A stretch of DNA of 64,000 nucleotides from the NCBI GenBank assembly GCA_022539475.1, contig VCMS01000137.1, forward strand, positions 132,601 to 196,600, in the 5' to 3' direction. The notes beneath the pieces were generated by a model. The model was not told where the DNA came from. It saw only the letters and a program-made list of their open reading frames with translations, and did no database searches. The stretch comes from Gracilaria domingensis. Taxonomy: Eukaryota; Rhodophyta; Florideophyceae; Gracilariales; Gracilariaceae. The translations under genes were made by a program, and so were the position numbers. Of the stretch, positions 7,367-18,672 are shown piece by piece (position 1 is the stretch's first letter; every line of letters starts with the position of its first letter).

Positions 7367-10300
7367 CGTGACGGTTTCGGTAAAGAACTCACACTTACTG
7401 AGCTTAAGCGTAATGCCTGCATCGCGTAGGACTCGCATCACATCCCGTACGTGGGTCAAGTGCTCATCCAGGTTGCTGGAGTAGACAATGATGTCATCCA
7501 GGTAAACCAGGCAAGTCTTCCACTTGAAGCGGGCTAGCAAAATATCCACGGCTCGTTGAAATGTGGCTGGCGCGTTCGTTAACCCAAAGGGCATCCGGTT
7601 GAATCGGTACAATCCTTCATGACAGACGAAGGCTGTCTTGTCACGATCTTCAGCCCTCACGGGAACTTGCCAGTAGCCCCAATTCGCGTCTAGGGTTGTG
7701 AATACTTTCGCGTCGCCCAACGAATCGATGCATTCATCCATTCGTGGGATAAGATACACATCCTTGACCGTGGCCGCGTTCAACTTGCGGTAGTCGATGC
7801 AAAATCGCCAAGACCCATCAGATTTGGGCCCGAGCTCTACCGGCGATGCCCATGGTGACTGAGCCGGCTCGATAACTCCAACGCGGAGCATCTTCTCAAC
7901 TTGAGCCTTCTCTTCTTGCTGGGCTGTCGGTCCTACCCTGTAAGGGTGCTGTGAGATGGGCCCAGTATTCGGTAGCAAATCAATCCAATGTTCGGTGACG
8001 CCAATCTTCCCAAGGGATCCATCCCACATGGGCGTGAACTCTTCCAGCGTATGCCGCAGTTTATCGCGGTGAGTCTCTGGGACGTGAGCAAGGTCCAGAG
8101 ACTCAAGCTCCTCTAGGGCTGTCTTCTTATCCACATCTTGTGATTCTCGCTGCTTATCCGATAAAGTCGGCTTTGCAATTGAGCTTCCCGGTACGCCGGT
8201 CTGTTCCGAATCTTTTCGGTGGCTCATCTCCTCCTCAGCTTCGACGAATCCGAGAACATCAGCAGTAGACACCTGAGTAGGCACTATAGCCGCAGGGTGC
8301 GGAAGCAATGAACCAATAACTTGGCTTCGCACCAACCGTTGGTGATAACGGCTAAAGTTGGCTACCAACACCTGTAAAGGCTTGTCGGGTTCCACGAAAA
8401 CGATCCCATTAGCAAGGGCAAGCTGATGCTTTTCCTGCAAGGCAGGGAGCGGTTGTACCGTTTGTAGGCCACGCTGTGGAGACGTCACAGTTACCCAGGC
8501 CTGCGATTCCGGCGGGATGCAAATAGACCGAGCTACTCGGAGCTTCAACGACTTCCGTTCATCGGCGGTGGGCTCCTGCGCAGCAGGCAATGGCACTTGC
8601 TTCTCTAAAGCCCTTCTAAGGGACGCCGGACGATCGGTATGCTCGTGCCGTCTTCCATTTCGACGGTTCTTGCCCGCGTTCGAATTGATTCGACGAAGCA
8701 GTCGCAGAAGTCACATTCAAGATAACGGGCGCTGCTAGCTGCTTGCAAACCAAGAAATCGAGCTTCACCACGTAGCGGCCGAGCCTGACGAGCAGGTAGA
8801 TAACTCCCACTGTCGAAAGTGGCAGATTGTTCGCATCCGCAATGTCAACAAGCGGTGCAGCGCGAATACGAGACCGCAGAGGCGGCGGGATGAGCGATTG
8901 AACCAAAAAGTTTGGACCAGCGCCTGTATCCAGGACAGAGAACTGCTGAACCATATACTGGTCGGAAACACCTAGGTCGGCGTAAATTTTGTAGTTACGT
9001 TTCGCCATGACCAGGACTCTATCCGGGGACCGGCTATTCCTAGACCGTATCCACGGGCGACGCAAGACACCAAGGTGCTCAGAGTCCACGTCTGTAGTGG
9101 CCATTTTCCTCGGAAGGATTGTGACCGGGGAGCGAGGCTTCCCAGCCTCAGGCGCTCTAAACTCCGTCGCTGGGGGCGGCTCTCCATTGCTGGAGGCTCC
9201 CGTGCTCAATTTTTCTGAGCTTCGCCGCCAATCTGTGGAGGTTGTGACTCTGCAGGGGCGGCTACAGTTGCACCATTCGATGGCACCGTTTCCTGGTTTC
9301 CAGGCTGAGTCTCCGCCTTTGCACGAAGGTACGATTTGTCGGGAACACTTTCCCGCTCGGCGAGCGTCAACGACTCATACTGAGGCACTATCTTCGCCAT
9401 ATCCCGTATGGGTATTAAGCAATTCGGAGCGATGTGCCCTGGCCTGTAACAGGTATGACAAATAAAGTGACGAAGAAGATCCGCGTTGGGCGGCCGGCGC
9501 TCCTGTCGAGAAGGATACGGGTCCCTCCATCCAGGGCGTTGGCTTCGATATCCGCCAGAGTGCGGCACGGGCAGTGCCGGGACTTGGGACTTGACGTCCA
9601 GCGTACAGAGCGGGGTCTACATCTACTGTAGACTGCTCCGTCGTCGTTGGCAATTCCGAACTCGGCATTGAACCATCGTCCAGTAACAGGTGTAGGTTAT
9701 CATAACCCCCCGAACAGAACCTCGCGAGTGAAACAGTGAAGAGTCCCGGCCTTCTACGTGAAGGAGTCGGCGCGTGCGCGTCTTGATACCAGCGCGTGCT
9801 CGAGCTGCATCACCCTCAGCTTGGGCAAATTGAACGAGTTCCAGATAGGTAATCCGGCGTTTGTTCTCCCGATAATGGGCTACCAACGTCCGAAGTGATC
9901 GGTCCAGTCCATCAACAAACATCGTACACCGCTCAGCTGCGGAGAACACGTTTTCACATCTGTGGAAAGCCTTATTGAGGCGGGTGGAATAAACGGTTTC
10001 CGACTCTTCGGCTCCTTGCTTCGTGTCTCGCAGCGCGAGTATAGCACCTTGTATCGCATTGCCTGTCGCGTAAGAGCGCAGAAGATATTGTACCGCTTCC
10101 GGCCAGCACGTAACTCCTCCTTCGGAGGCGCGAGACGACCCACGAACCGAATTGAATTGATCTTCGGCTACGCCCGTCAAGAAGTACGGCAGCACAATGT
10201 AGGCCTGTGCCTCGCTCATTCGAAGTACATCGGCTTCCGCCACGAAGCGGCCAAGAAAATCCAAGACAAGAATTGGATCTTCCCCAGAGAACTTGTGGGG

Positions 10301-11244
10301 CTTTAGCGTGAGCTCCATTTGTCGGAGATGATTTTCGCACTTTGCCAGTCCCACGTGGGGTTCTATGTGGCGTTGTATCATCAAGCCGATAATATCGGTA
10401 CGATAGCAACTTCCGCTACAGTAAGTTTTTCGGCTTCAATTCCTTCAATCCAAGGTGTCTCCGTCCTTTCGTACGGCCTCGTGCAACACCGGAGGTGGCT
10501 TCAGTAGCCCGCGAATGGGATGCACGATAGCGAGAGCGCTCTTCCGCGCTGTCCGAAGAGTCGGTAGACGGTCCCTTTTGAGGGCCCTCCTCATCAGAAG
10601 AGGATGAAGAAGACGAGTCAGACTCGACCTTGACCTTCTTCTTTGCCGTGCGATCCCGGGAACGGCGCGAGTGCTGAGAACCCTCAGAAACCGGGGCTCT
10701 CGGCGCAACAGCATCAGATATGATGATTTGCTCCACCGTCTGCAGACGGGTGGCCAGGCGGTCCAGGCGCGCGGAAGCCTGTTCGTGCAGGGCAGCCGAC
10801 ACCTGTCGGTGTTACATAATCTGGTGGACATTAGACCGTAAAACACGGACGTTGCTCCCGGACACCGGCTTCGTCGAGCAGTTGCCGGAGTTTCGTAATA
10901 TCTCGGATGAGGCCCACTTGGGAGTTCTGCAGAATGCGAACCTGAGCCTCTAATCCACGGAGGGTATACTCGTCGGACTGCGACGACATGAAGTCAACCG
11001 CTGCGGCGGCATCAGCCGCAGGTGCGGTTTCGGTTGGCCCACGAGTGGGTGGGGTCCCGTTATCATAACGGAGGCCCCGGGAAGCCGGTTTCGCGTCGCC
11101 ATTGCCTGGGACCTCTAGGGCGTCCTTCGGCAACGGCGGCAAACTTGCCGGCAAGCCGGACGAACCGGGTACAGAAGCGGCACGTGGCGCGCTACTCCTG
11201 CGACGGGACGACATCGTTCGCCGACAAAGTCGGCCAATTGGCAA
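7367..11244 (-). mobile_element. Ty3/gypsy-type retrotransposon remnant (gag, protease, partial RT)
   Basis: Read on the minus strand, the parts are in order: a gag N-terminus (11244-10831 and 10802-10416), a retrotransposon gag core (10384-9623, with the PHKFSGEDP...FLGRF start typical of this fold), a CCHC zinc knuckle (CHTCYRPGHIAPNC, in 9568-9206), an aspartic protease with VLDTGAG (9209-8616), and a reverse transcriptase to about 7367 (fingers/palm QVPVRAEDRDKTAF, RMPFGLTNAPATFQ, and catalytic YLDDIIV). The RT stops just after CEFFTETVT, where the dispersed element begins; RNase H, integrase and the 3' LTR are missing. The parts lie in three different frames separated by stops, so this is a dead copy. 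Confidence 0.85.
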
Positions 11245-12263
11245 TCAAAACAACTTCCGAAAACGGACAATGAGAGAACCGTAAGAACGGATATTCCCAA
11301 GTATCTGGGCTCCAAACAGACGAACCAACTTCGACAATTGTTGGCCAATAAAGCCGACTCTAGGTCGGGAGACCAGTTTGTGGTGCAAACCCGGTGACGG
11401 GAAACCAACAGCCGCGTCGCGGAAGAGCACCGACAGTGGTGTTCAAACCCTGCTCCCTACAGGGGTAGGCGCAGTGACAGAACCCTCCGATAGGGCCAAC
11501 ACGAGCCGGGTGTAAATCCGGGTGGCCCCGACATGGGCGTGCAGTCGGAGGTGGAGGGGGTAGAATCGGCGTAGGTATCCGGATGGTTCCGGCGAGCCAC
11601 AGCGAGTGGAGGTATTCAGCCCAACGGTATGGGACGACGAGAGATTAGCAAGCCAGCCGCACTGCGGAGCGCTGACTCGAGATAACGGGAATAAGTCCCG
11701 AGACTACTGGGCCAAACCTGTATGACAAGGCAGAGTATCGAAGAGCCGTAAGACGGAAGTAAAAACAATAGAGTAGATAGTAAAGGTGCCGTGACGACGG
11801 ATTAGTACTCCTCAGGGATGGAGGTTGGTTGATCAGCCCGGAACTGCGGCGGTATTCCCCAGGATGGGGCTTGTGACCGTGCGCAAGCGGCAAGAAGATC
11901 AGAGCCAAAAACCTCGTTAAGGTTTACTTCCCGTACAGTAGCGGCAAGTGCCGCCACTTATGTACGGCACTTGAGAATATCAATTGAAATATCTAACTAC
12001 CCGGCAATGCCGGCCAATACACTACAGGTGTGCAACCGTGGAAGGCTTGCCACGGCGCTCCCGCTATCGGGCCAACTTAGCACACGTGTGCAGAAATACT
12101 ACGCTTCCTAGGCATACCCCAAAATAGGGCCACTACCACAGTAGCCTCTCATAACCTGAGGTGTCGAAGCCGGTAATGGATCAACAAACTATGAAAAGCA
12201 CCTCGGTTGATCCCCACACAAGGGCGTTTTGCTCTACAATAATCCCTATGCATATCTTAGAAC
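11245..12263. other. Presumed 5' LTR/leader of the gypsy remnant and unassigned spacer
   Basis: GC-rich non-coding sequence upstream of gag in the orientation of the gypsy element, so it probably contains the element's 5' untranslated region and LTR. With the 3' LTR lost, LTR borders cannot be set by comparison. No tRNA gene could be folded here despite phrases such as gttcaaaccc and gtgtaaatcc. Confidence 0.35.
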
Positions 12264-13910
12264 TTGTTACGGGAAGGTTTGAACGCAGAGCAACAAGACA
12301 AAGTACTTCTGGATCTATACAACGAAGGTCTGCAAGTCGCTAAACAGGAAGGCGGGACTATCCTTTCTCATTTTCAATCCCGTACATTATCCGAGTATGA
12401 AGCGACTATGAATGGTTACATTCAGATGATGATGATTAAAGCTTTGCCGCTCTACTACATCTCTGACTTGGAAGTTCGCCGGTTTTCAAGGTTTAAAGCC
12501 ACAATCGGTAAGCCCAATTTTTTGGAAGTCGTCTTTAAGCTCGTGGAACTAGTTGAGAAGAGAATATGTAAGGAATTATCTGGCACTAAGGGAGCAGTTC
12601 TGTATGACGGTTCGACTTACAATGCAATGCATTACATTGCTCTAATCGCTTCGTATTGTACTAAAGAAACTTCGACCGAATCAGGAAGAAAGGTTGTGCG
12701 TTCACGCCTCGTCGTACACTATTGGCAATGTCACCGATGGGCCAACTTGAAGACGACACTGTTCTAGATGAAACAAATAATGAAACTACAACATTCAACG
12801 CAGAGACTCACGCACACTTTTTCAACGAGATCTTTCCCATCTTTGGACAAGACTTTGCATCGTGGTGTGTCTGTCTTATCACTGACAAATGCAGTACGAA
12901 TGAGAAAACGGCTAGCATATTGTGGAAACGGTTTGTAGGCTGCAATAGCCATAGGCTGAACCTAGAAGTGAACCATATGGCAGATAGACACAGTCAACTG
13001 AAACAAACTATTGATAGTGTACATGGGACGATAAAAGATGCCAAGAAGTTAAGAAACGGAGCGCTGCTGCGTAACTTAACCGACCTTTCGCCGATAATGC
13101 ACAATGCTACAAGGTGGTCTGGAAAACTGCACATGCTGAAAAGGTTCATTCGAATTAGAGAGAATTTACTTGATGTTCATAATTCATCGGAAGGCGATCT
13201 TGTCATTGATGCAAGTGTGCAACTGGCTACGAGAGCACAAAAGTTTTCTAAGATGTTGCCTGAAATTGACATTGTTACCAAGTCGCTTCAAACCCGTGAC
13301 CATACTCTTGCGCAATGCAGAGATGATCTTGATGTCTTGCTCGAGACAGTCATGGAACAGCGGAATATTAGAAGCTCTCCTCTTTACCAGTGCAAACTTG
13401 AAAAACAAATATATAGCACCAGATGCAGCTATTGTTTTGGATCCAATCTTAAAAAGCGGTGTGGTTAAAATTCAACGCGGTTTGCAAACAGAACTAACGG
13501 AAGACGGAAAGGAATTTGTTCAATGCTTAGAACAACCTAATACTTTTTCAGAAGTGCATGCTGGTATTGCTTTCGGAAATGTTAGGATGCGAATTGCAGC
13601 ACGACTGACAAAGAAGAGAAAGGTAGTGATGAAGAAGGAAAAGTATATGAAGTGTGATCTTATCCTGGGCTCCGTTGCGGAAGTTGAACGCCTCTGGAGC
13701 ATCGTCAAGAACGTTTTGACAAACAATTGCAAATCTATGACTCCAACGATGATTGAAGCCATTGTATTTTTGAAACGAAATGATCGATTCTGGGATTCGC
13801 AGTTGGTTTCTGCGGCAATTCAAAATACTCGTTCTGAACGTGTTCAATCTCGTCTAGAACAGTACGCTCTTGAAGAAAAATTGATGAACCACTCACCTCT
13901 TTTGAAATGA
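12264..13910 (+). pseudogene. hAT-family transposase, frameshifted
   Basis: Three overlapping pieces (12264-12767, 12722-13468, 13170-13910) in alternating frames together spell one hAT transposase. Landmarks are a catalytic-domain region with SWCVCLITDKCSTNEKTA and the CNSHRLNLEVNHM motif, then the C-terminal dimerisation domain, SVAEVERLWSIVKNVLTNN followed by MTPTMIEAIVFLKRNDRFWD. The two shifts of frame break the protein, so the copy is not autonomous. No BED zinc finger was seen at the N-terminus. Terminal inverted repeats next to it were not found. Confidence 0.8.
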
Positions 13911-14344
13911 TATTTGATTGAAGTTTTGAATTATGGTGAGTTATAGTATCGTCGGTGTGAATTGAGAACAAACTGGTTATCATTAGACGATTTTGGATGA
14001 CAGTTGAGTAGTTTTGCATAACGGTTAGCGTACTTTGTAGTTAATATGCTCCCTGTGATACGCATTGTAATGAGAATACTGATTTTAGCAGGGTTTTGCA
14101 GTACTTGACAGTAACCAGTAAATTCTTTGCCTGACCAAGCAAGATTTGAACCAACAAGCTTCGCTTTCTGAATTTTCGTAGTTTATTCATACGTATTGCA
14201 CGTTTATTGCACACATAAGGTATATTGGTATCTTATTGTATTTCAAATATTTTGTTTATTGCAATACATATTGCCCAAGAAAGGGACTGAGCCTCTTGTA
14301 TTTTTTATTGTGTTTGAACAACCAATATGTTGCAATAATATTGG

Positions 14345-15580
14345 TTACAGCCCTGGCTGTCCCTAATGTTCCGTATGGTGAATTAATTTGCTCTGTGATG
14401 TACTTGTTGCTTGGTACAAGATCGGACCCTGCTCATCAGAGCCGTATTTGTTACTAAATTTTTGACTAAGTCGAAAAGTCAAAGTCACTCAATAAAATTC
14501 GTAGTCAGTCATATTTTGTCACATATTTTTTGCCCTTTTTCTAAGTGTGATTGGCTTAAAAATATACTACACTGTTCTTGGTTTGAGATATATAATAATA
14601 CACATCAGCTTGTTTAGGCTTTAACACAATGTATATTCTTCTACAGAATGTTAGTTCAAACTTCAAAGTTTTTAAAAAGTTTTTAAAAATGAGCAGGAAA
14701 TTGAAAACAGAGGCAAAAGTAATCATAGAAAAGATAACTTACCGACTATTTAACTATATAAACCATTTAGAATGGAAACAAAACCAAAACTTAATTTGAA
14801 ATCCATTTAAGCTATTATGTTGCGCACGTGTGGGATTATGAGTGGTTATGCACGTGACACGTACCTTTGTGGCCAAGTGTACTGTAAATGACTAAATATG
14901 ACTAGAATTTTATTGCATATGTTAGTCAGTCAGTCATTAGTCATATATATTTCTATCAAGTCAGTCAGTCACAAATACGGCCCTGTTGCTCATCAGTTTG
15001 CATTTTAAGTCAATTCTCAGAGAATCATTCCGAGTCGCATTGAAAGTCATGCAGAAGAGCATTAAGATATATTCAAAAGACAAAAGACTACTGTCTAAAT
15101 TATCGAAGACAAGCCAAAACGTCATTAGAAATTTTTTGTGACTCAAGTTGGGGAAACACAGAAGAAAGAAAATCCATCTCTGGATTTGCATCATACTATG
15201 AAAATTGTTTGGTGTCATGGAGCAGTCGGAAACAAAGTTGTGTCGCTTTGTCAACAACTGAAGCAGAATTAATTGCTTTAAGAGAAGCATTGAAAGAAGG
15301 CAAATGGCTCAGAAAGTTATTATGTGATTTAACTGGGTATGACAATAAGCCTTTTAATGTTTTTGTTGACAATCAGTCTACAATTGCACTTTCAAGGAAA
15401 GAAGGAAGTCATGGAAAATCAAAACATATTGAAATAAGATATTTTTATGTTCAGGAGTGTGTCGAAAACGGAGAAGTGAAAATCGTATATTGTGAGACAG
15501 AAAATATGACTGCTGATATATTTACGAAGGCACTACCCCGAGTGAAGCACTATCGATTTGTGAAAAATGTTGGACTCTAA
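14345..15580 (+). pseudogene. Ty1/copia RT-RNase H fragment interrupted by a hAT MITE
   Basis: Before the insertion, the frame reads VPYGELICSVMYLLLGTRSDPA. After it, at about 14990, the same protein resumes with SVCILSQFSEN, then a TGA where the family has Trp (HxESHWK), LRYI, and finally the RNase H domain with CDSSWG, STTEAELIAL, DNQSTIAL, KHIEIRYF and ADIFTKALP, ending at 15580. The order and wording are those of copia RNase H. Everything upstream of the RT thumb is missing. An in-frame stop, a small indel at the insertion point and the inserted element make it dead. Confidence 0.85.
14437..14985. mobile_element. Non-autonomous hAT element (MITE), about 549 bp
   Basis: The ends are imperfect inverted repeats: CAGAGCCGTATTTGT at the left and, read from the right end inward, CAGGGCCGTATTTGTGACT. 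CAGRG-type termini are characteristic of hAT elements. The flanks repeat as ctgctcat (14429-14436) and ttgctcat (14986-14993), an 8-bp target duplication with one mismatch, also the hAT size. The inside is AT-rich, non-coding and carries GTCAGTCAGTC strings near the right end. It splits a copia RT/RNase H reading frame. Confidence 0.85.
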
Positions 15581-15599
15581 GTAACTTCTTAAAGTTAAC

Positions 15600-15720
15600 T
15601 AGTTGAGAGGAGGTGTTGAAAATGCTTCTTGGAAGCTTTAGAAGCAACTAGAAAATTGATTGTTCTGGAACAGTCCAGAAAGTTCCAGAGTTTATCAAAA
15701 GTGGTTTAAAAATATTTCAA
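15600..15720 (+). repeat. Polypurine tract and start of a copia 3' LTR
   Basis: Twenty bases after the copia stop codon comes a purine-rich GAGAGGAGG followed directly by TGTTGAAAATGC at 15614, the arrangement of a polypurine tract and the TG start of a 3' LTR. The LTR can be followed to about 15720, where hAT-like sequence begins. Its other end was not found. Confidence 0.55.
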
Positions 15721-15848
15721 AGCTTTATATGACTAAAAATGTCTGTGTGACGTATTACTAAGTGAAATTGCAATTTAGTCAGTCAGCTTTATATGACTAA
15801 AAATGTCTGTGTGACGTATTACTAAGTGAAATTGCAATTTAGTCAGTC
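15721..15848. repeat. Perfect 2 x 64-bp tandem duplication ending in a hAT-like terminus
   Basis: The 64-bp unit starting agctttatatgacta and ending tttagtcagtc occurs twice in a row (15721-15784 and 15785-15848) with no difference that I can see. The second copy runs into cacaaatacg, the same inner wording as the right terminus of the hAT MITE at 14985, so this is probably the right end of another member of that family. Confidence 0.75.
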
Positions 15849-16713
15849 ACAAATACGCTGTCTGCCAAACATCAGAACTTAGAGCGACGGGTAGCCAAAA
15901 GGCATAACCGTAGTGTTCCGACAAGTATGGACAGAATCCTCTTAGAAGCGTCAAACATGCAGCCGAGGTATCGAAAAGAGTGAGCGCAAAGCACCACTAT
16001 AGAAAGAGCTAGTCGCGCTACAGTCGTCAGCAACAGCGCAGAATCGCCAAGGGATAGTGAGGAACAGCAGCATTAGAGCAGCGGGCATAAACCTTGTTAC
16101 GGCAGCATACAGACTTTCATACCGAGCCACACAACTGAGTGGGACGGGACTGACAAGAACGCTTTGTTCCTTTCCCTCGTTGTAGCAGGTCTTGGCCGTT
16201 GCTGGATCCCTCCACTTTTTGGACTCTTAAGGCAATATGAGAATAATGATAATGCAAGGAACTGCCACAGCTTCTGTTTTGAACATCAAATGCCATCGAA
16301 TATGGCTGCAGAAACTGCAGCAGAAGTGAGAGCTTCTAAGCTGGTAACATCTCTTGAACGTAAGAGGATCAGCTCAAGTGTAATGAAGAGATGGTTGAGT
16401 GAAGTCTGTCCTTCTCCGAGGGAGGGGAAGGCTGGCTGACGCTCCTTTAATACAGATCTTGTAGCAGTCTAGAGATATCTACGACTATCCTACAAGCTGT
16501 CTACCGTCTCGCGCTGGCTCGCAGCATGTGAGCTACAAGCCACGGACGGTGATCAAGCGTTACGGCTGGCTTGTAGACTGTCTTCTGTGTTACATCAAGT
16601 GCAATTCAAAGAGTTGCGGACGAACTTGTGTCTAATTTGAGTGGAGACATTATTGACGTAAAAGTCAGTCAGTCACGACTACTACACTTCATGGTCTTGT
16701 CATTCAGTCACCA
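15849..16713. other. Unassigned non-coding sequence
   Basis: No gene was recognised. The stretch contains one copy of a 204-bp dispersed repeat (16390-16593) and GTCAGTCAGTC strings near 16667 like those in the hAT MITE ends. A 91-codon open frame at 16164-16439 has no recognisable features and overlaps the repeat. Confidence 0.4.
16390..16593 (+). repeat. 204-bp dispersed repeat, copy 1
   Basis: This matches 22247-22449 over its length, from gatggttgagtgaagtctg to ctgtgttac, in the same orientation, at roughly 80 to 85 percent by eye. Both copies are followed by a so that they end in TGTTACA, compatible with an LTR that ends in CA. The family is not otherwise identified. Confidence 0.7.
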
Positions 16714-17688
16714 TTACGGGCCATACGGCGATGGAGGCCTTTCAAGGAGGCCCCTGCATGTAGCCCAGTAAGTATCGTATACCTCGTTCGGGGGACATTG
16801 TGCGCACGAGTCAGAAGCAGCCAGCCAGAATTGATTTGGCGGGCATGTGAAGCAACTGGTTGCCCTTGGCCGAGCAAAAGTACCGGCGGGGCATTGTGTA
16901 CAAGACGTGTTTGAGCTGTCTTCGCTGAATTCATTGTATGAACAGTCGACACAAGACATTGAGTTCACATGGTAGAATTGTCCTGTTGCGCAGCGCTCGC
17001 AAGAGCGAGAGGACAGGACGTACACCTTTCCAGGCGGGCACGTAATACACTCTGTGGCTCTTTCGTCGGAAAAGGAGTTGGCGGGGCAACGCTGACACTC
17101 TGGCAACACATTTCGAGAGCTGGTGAAGGTTCCCCTCTCACATTCGCGGCAACTCACCCAAGACCTAGCGCTGTGGTAGTGCGTGCCGGCAGGACAAGTG
17201 CCGCATGATCCGCCAGGCATGAGCGCCTGACCGTCGGGGCATGATATGCATTGCGTAGCACTTGGCGAAGAGAAGGTGTTTGCAGGACATGGTCGGCATG
17301 CATGAATACCCCGTTCGGGTTTGAAGCTTCCAACCTCACAACTGAAGCACCATCCATTGCCGTGGTATTCTTCACCAGGGGGGCAATCGGAACATCTGTT
17401 GTTGTGGAACAAAGCTTGTCCGGGAGGGCAGGGGATGCAGGAGGTGGCGCCGGAGAATGAATAGGAGCTCGGCGGGCACGGTAGACATTCCGTCTGACCA
17501 GCTTGGGGCTGGAAGGTGTCGGATTCGCAAGGATAGCAGCCACTGGCGGCGGCGCTGTGCCCTGGCTGGCACATACGGCAAATGGCGTTATGGTCCCAGC
17601 CCCATCCAGGTTGACAGCTCTGCCAGGGAGCGGCAAAGGACGAGGTGACAAGGAGCAAGGTGAGGATGACAGATTGATGCAGAGACAT
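16714..17688 (-). CDS. Secreted Cys-rich protein with GCC2/GCC3 (ephrin-receptor-like) repeats
   Basis: The ATG at 17688 gives 324 residues and opens with a clear signal peptide (MSLHQSVILTLLLVTSSFA, cleavage likely after the Ala). The rest is a chain of about a dozen Cys-rich units of 20-30 residues, each of the form CxxCPPGxxxxxxxxCxxC with wording such as CPANTFS, CPPGQAL and SCPDGQALM. This matches the GCC2/GCC3 or TNFR/ephrin-receptor-like Cys-rich repeat found in extracellular proteins. No transmembrane segment follows, so the protein is probably secreted or wall-bound. It is divergently arranged with the transglutaminase gene, with about 700 bp between the start codons, including a run of 15 G at 17771-17785. 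Confidence 0.75.
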   Translation of the reverse strand: MSLHQSVILTLLLVTSSFAAPWQSCQPGWGWDHNAICRMCQPGHSAAASGCYPCESDTFQPQAGQTECLPCPPSSYSFSGATSCIPCPPGQALFHNNRCSDCPPGEEYHGNGWCFSCEVGSFKPERGIHACRPCPANTFSSPSATQCISCPDGQALMPGGSCGTCPAGTHYHSARSWVSCRECERGTFTSSRNVLPECQRCPANSFSDERATECITCPPGKVYVLSSRSCERCATGQFYHVNSMSCVDCSYNEFSEDSSNTSCTQCPAGTFARPRATSCFTCPPNQFWLAASDSCAQCPPNEVYDTYWATCRGLLERPPSPYGP

Positions 17689-18320
17689 TTTGAATGAGAT
17701 GGGTATGTGATGGTGTATGCGCCAGAGTGCGGGGCGGCGTGAGGCGATTAGAAAGACAAGAAGGTGAAGTGGGGGGGGGGGGGGGTGTTTTTGTACGCGA
17801 GCGAGGGGAAAGGGAGAGGAGGAGTGGGCGCGATGAGCGGTGCATTGAATCGAAGAGGGTGTTCGATCGTGCCCGAAAGATCGACGTAGACTTGGTGACA
17901 TGGTTCGGACTGATCTGGGGCGGCTTTCGGGCGCCTGTATGAAGAGTGGTGTGGTGGGCAAGGGCTGTGAGGTTTGCTCGTTGGTGCTGATGAGCGTTGT
18001 TTGTTCTTGTTTTTTTGAGAGCCACGAGGCTCGAAGAGTACACGAATAGTTGGAAGTGCACTCTGATACGAATTTTGCACATATGACACGAATGAAGTAA
18101 ACGGAGGAGGCGATTCCAACTGCCTCCACGGCAAGGGGACGATTGGCACGTCGCACACGGATAACGTGTGTGCGCGCGACGTGTACGCGTGTGTCACAGC
18201 AAGGGTTCGACGTGGCGGTGACGTGGACGCACGTGAGGCGAATGGAACTGGCGGACAACTGGGCCAATGGGCGCGCGCGGAGCGCTGGCGAGATTGGGCG
18301 AAGGGAGCGGGAAAAAAACG

Positions 18321-18328
18321 AATAAAAG
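18321..18328 (+). promoter_or_regulatory. TATA-like box of the transglutaminase gene
   Basis: AATAAAAG stands out as the only A/T-rich octamer just before a long GC-rich stretch, 64 bp upstream of the ATG at 18392. Spacing fits a TATA element with a short 5' leader. Confidence 0.5.
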
Positions 18329-18391
18329 GCGGCGGCCATTGCCGGCGCCGCGCGCGCGACGGACGGCGCCCATCCACCGCCCCGCCGCGCC

Positions 18392-18630
18392 ATGACCGTG
18401 TCCGCCAACGTGGCGGCCGTGCACGCCGCGCACCGCACCGCGCCGTACGGCGCCGACCCGCTGGTGCTGCGCCGCGGGCTGCCGCTCACCTTCTCGGCCA
18501 CGTCCGACGCGCTCACGCTCACGCCCGTGCATGCGCACCCCGCCGACCGCCGCGCGCGCCCGGCCGCCGGCCCCGCCGTCGCGCTGGCGCCGGGCGCCTC
18601 CGTCGACGGCTGGACGCTGCGCAAGGCCGA

Positions 18631-18672
<42 letters not shown>

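Noticed and set aside
11380-11560. tRNA-like phrases (gttcaaaccctgc, gtgtaaatccggg)
   Set aside because: No acceptor stem or D-arm could be paired with them; they lie in the presumed leader of the gypsy element.
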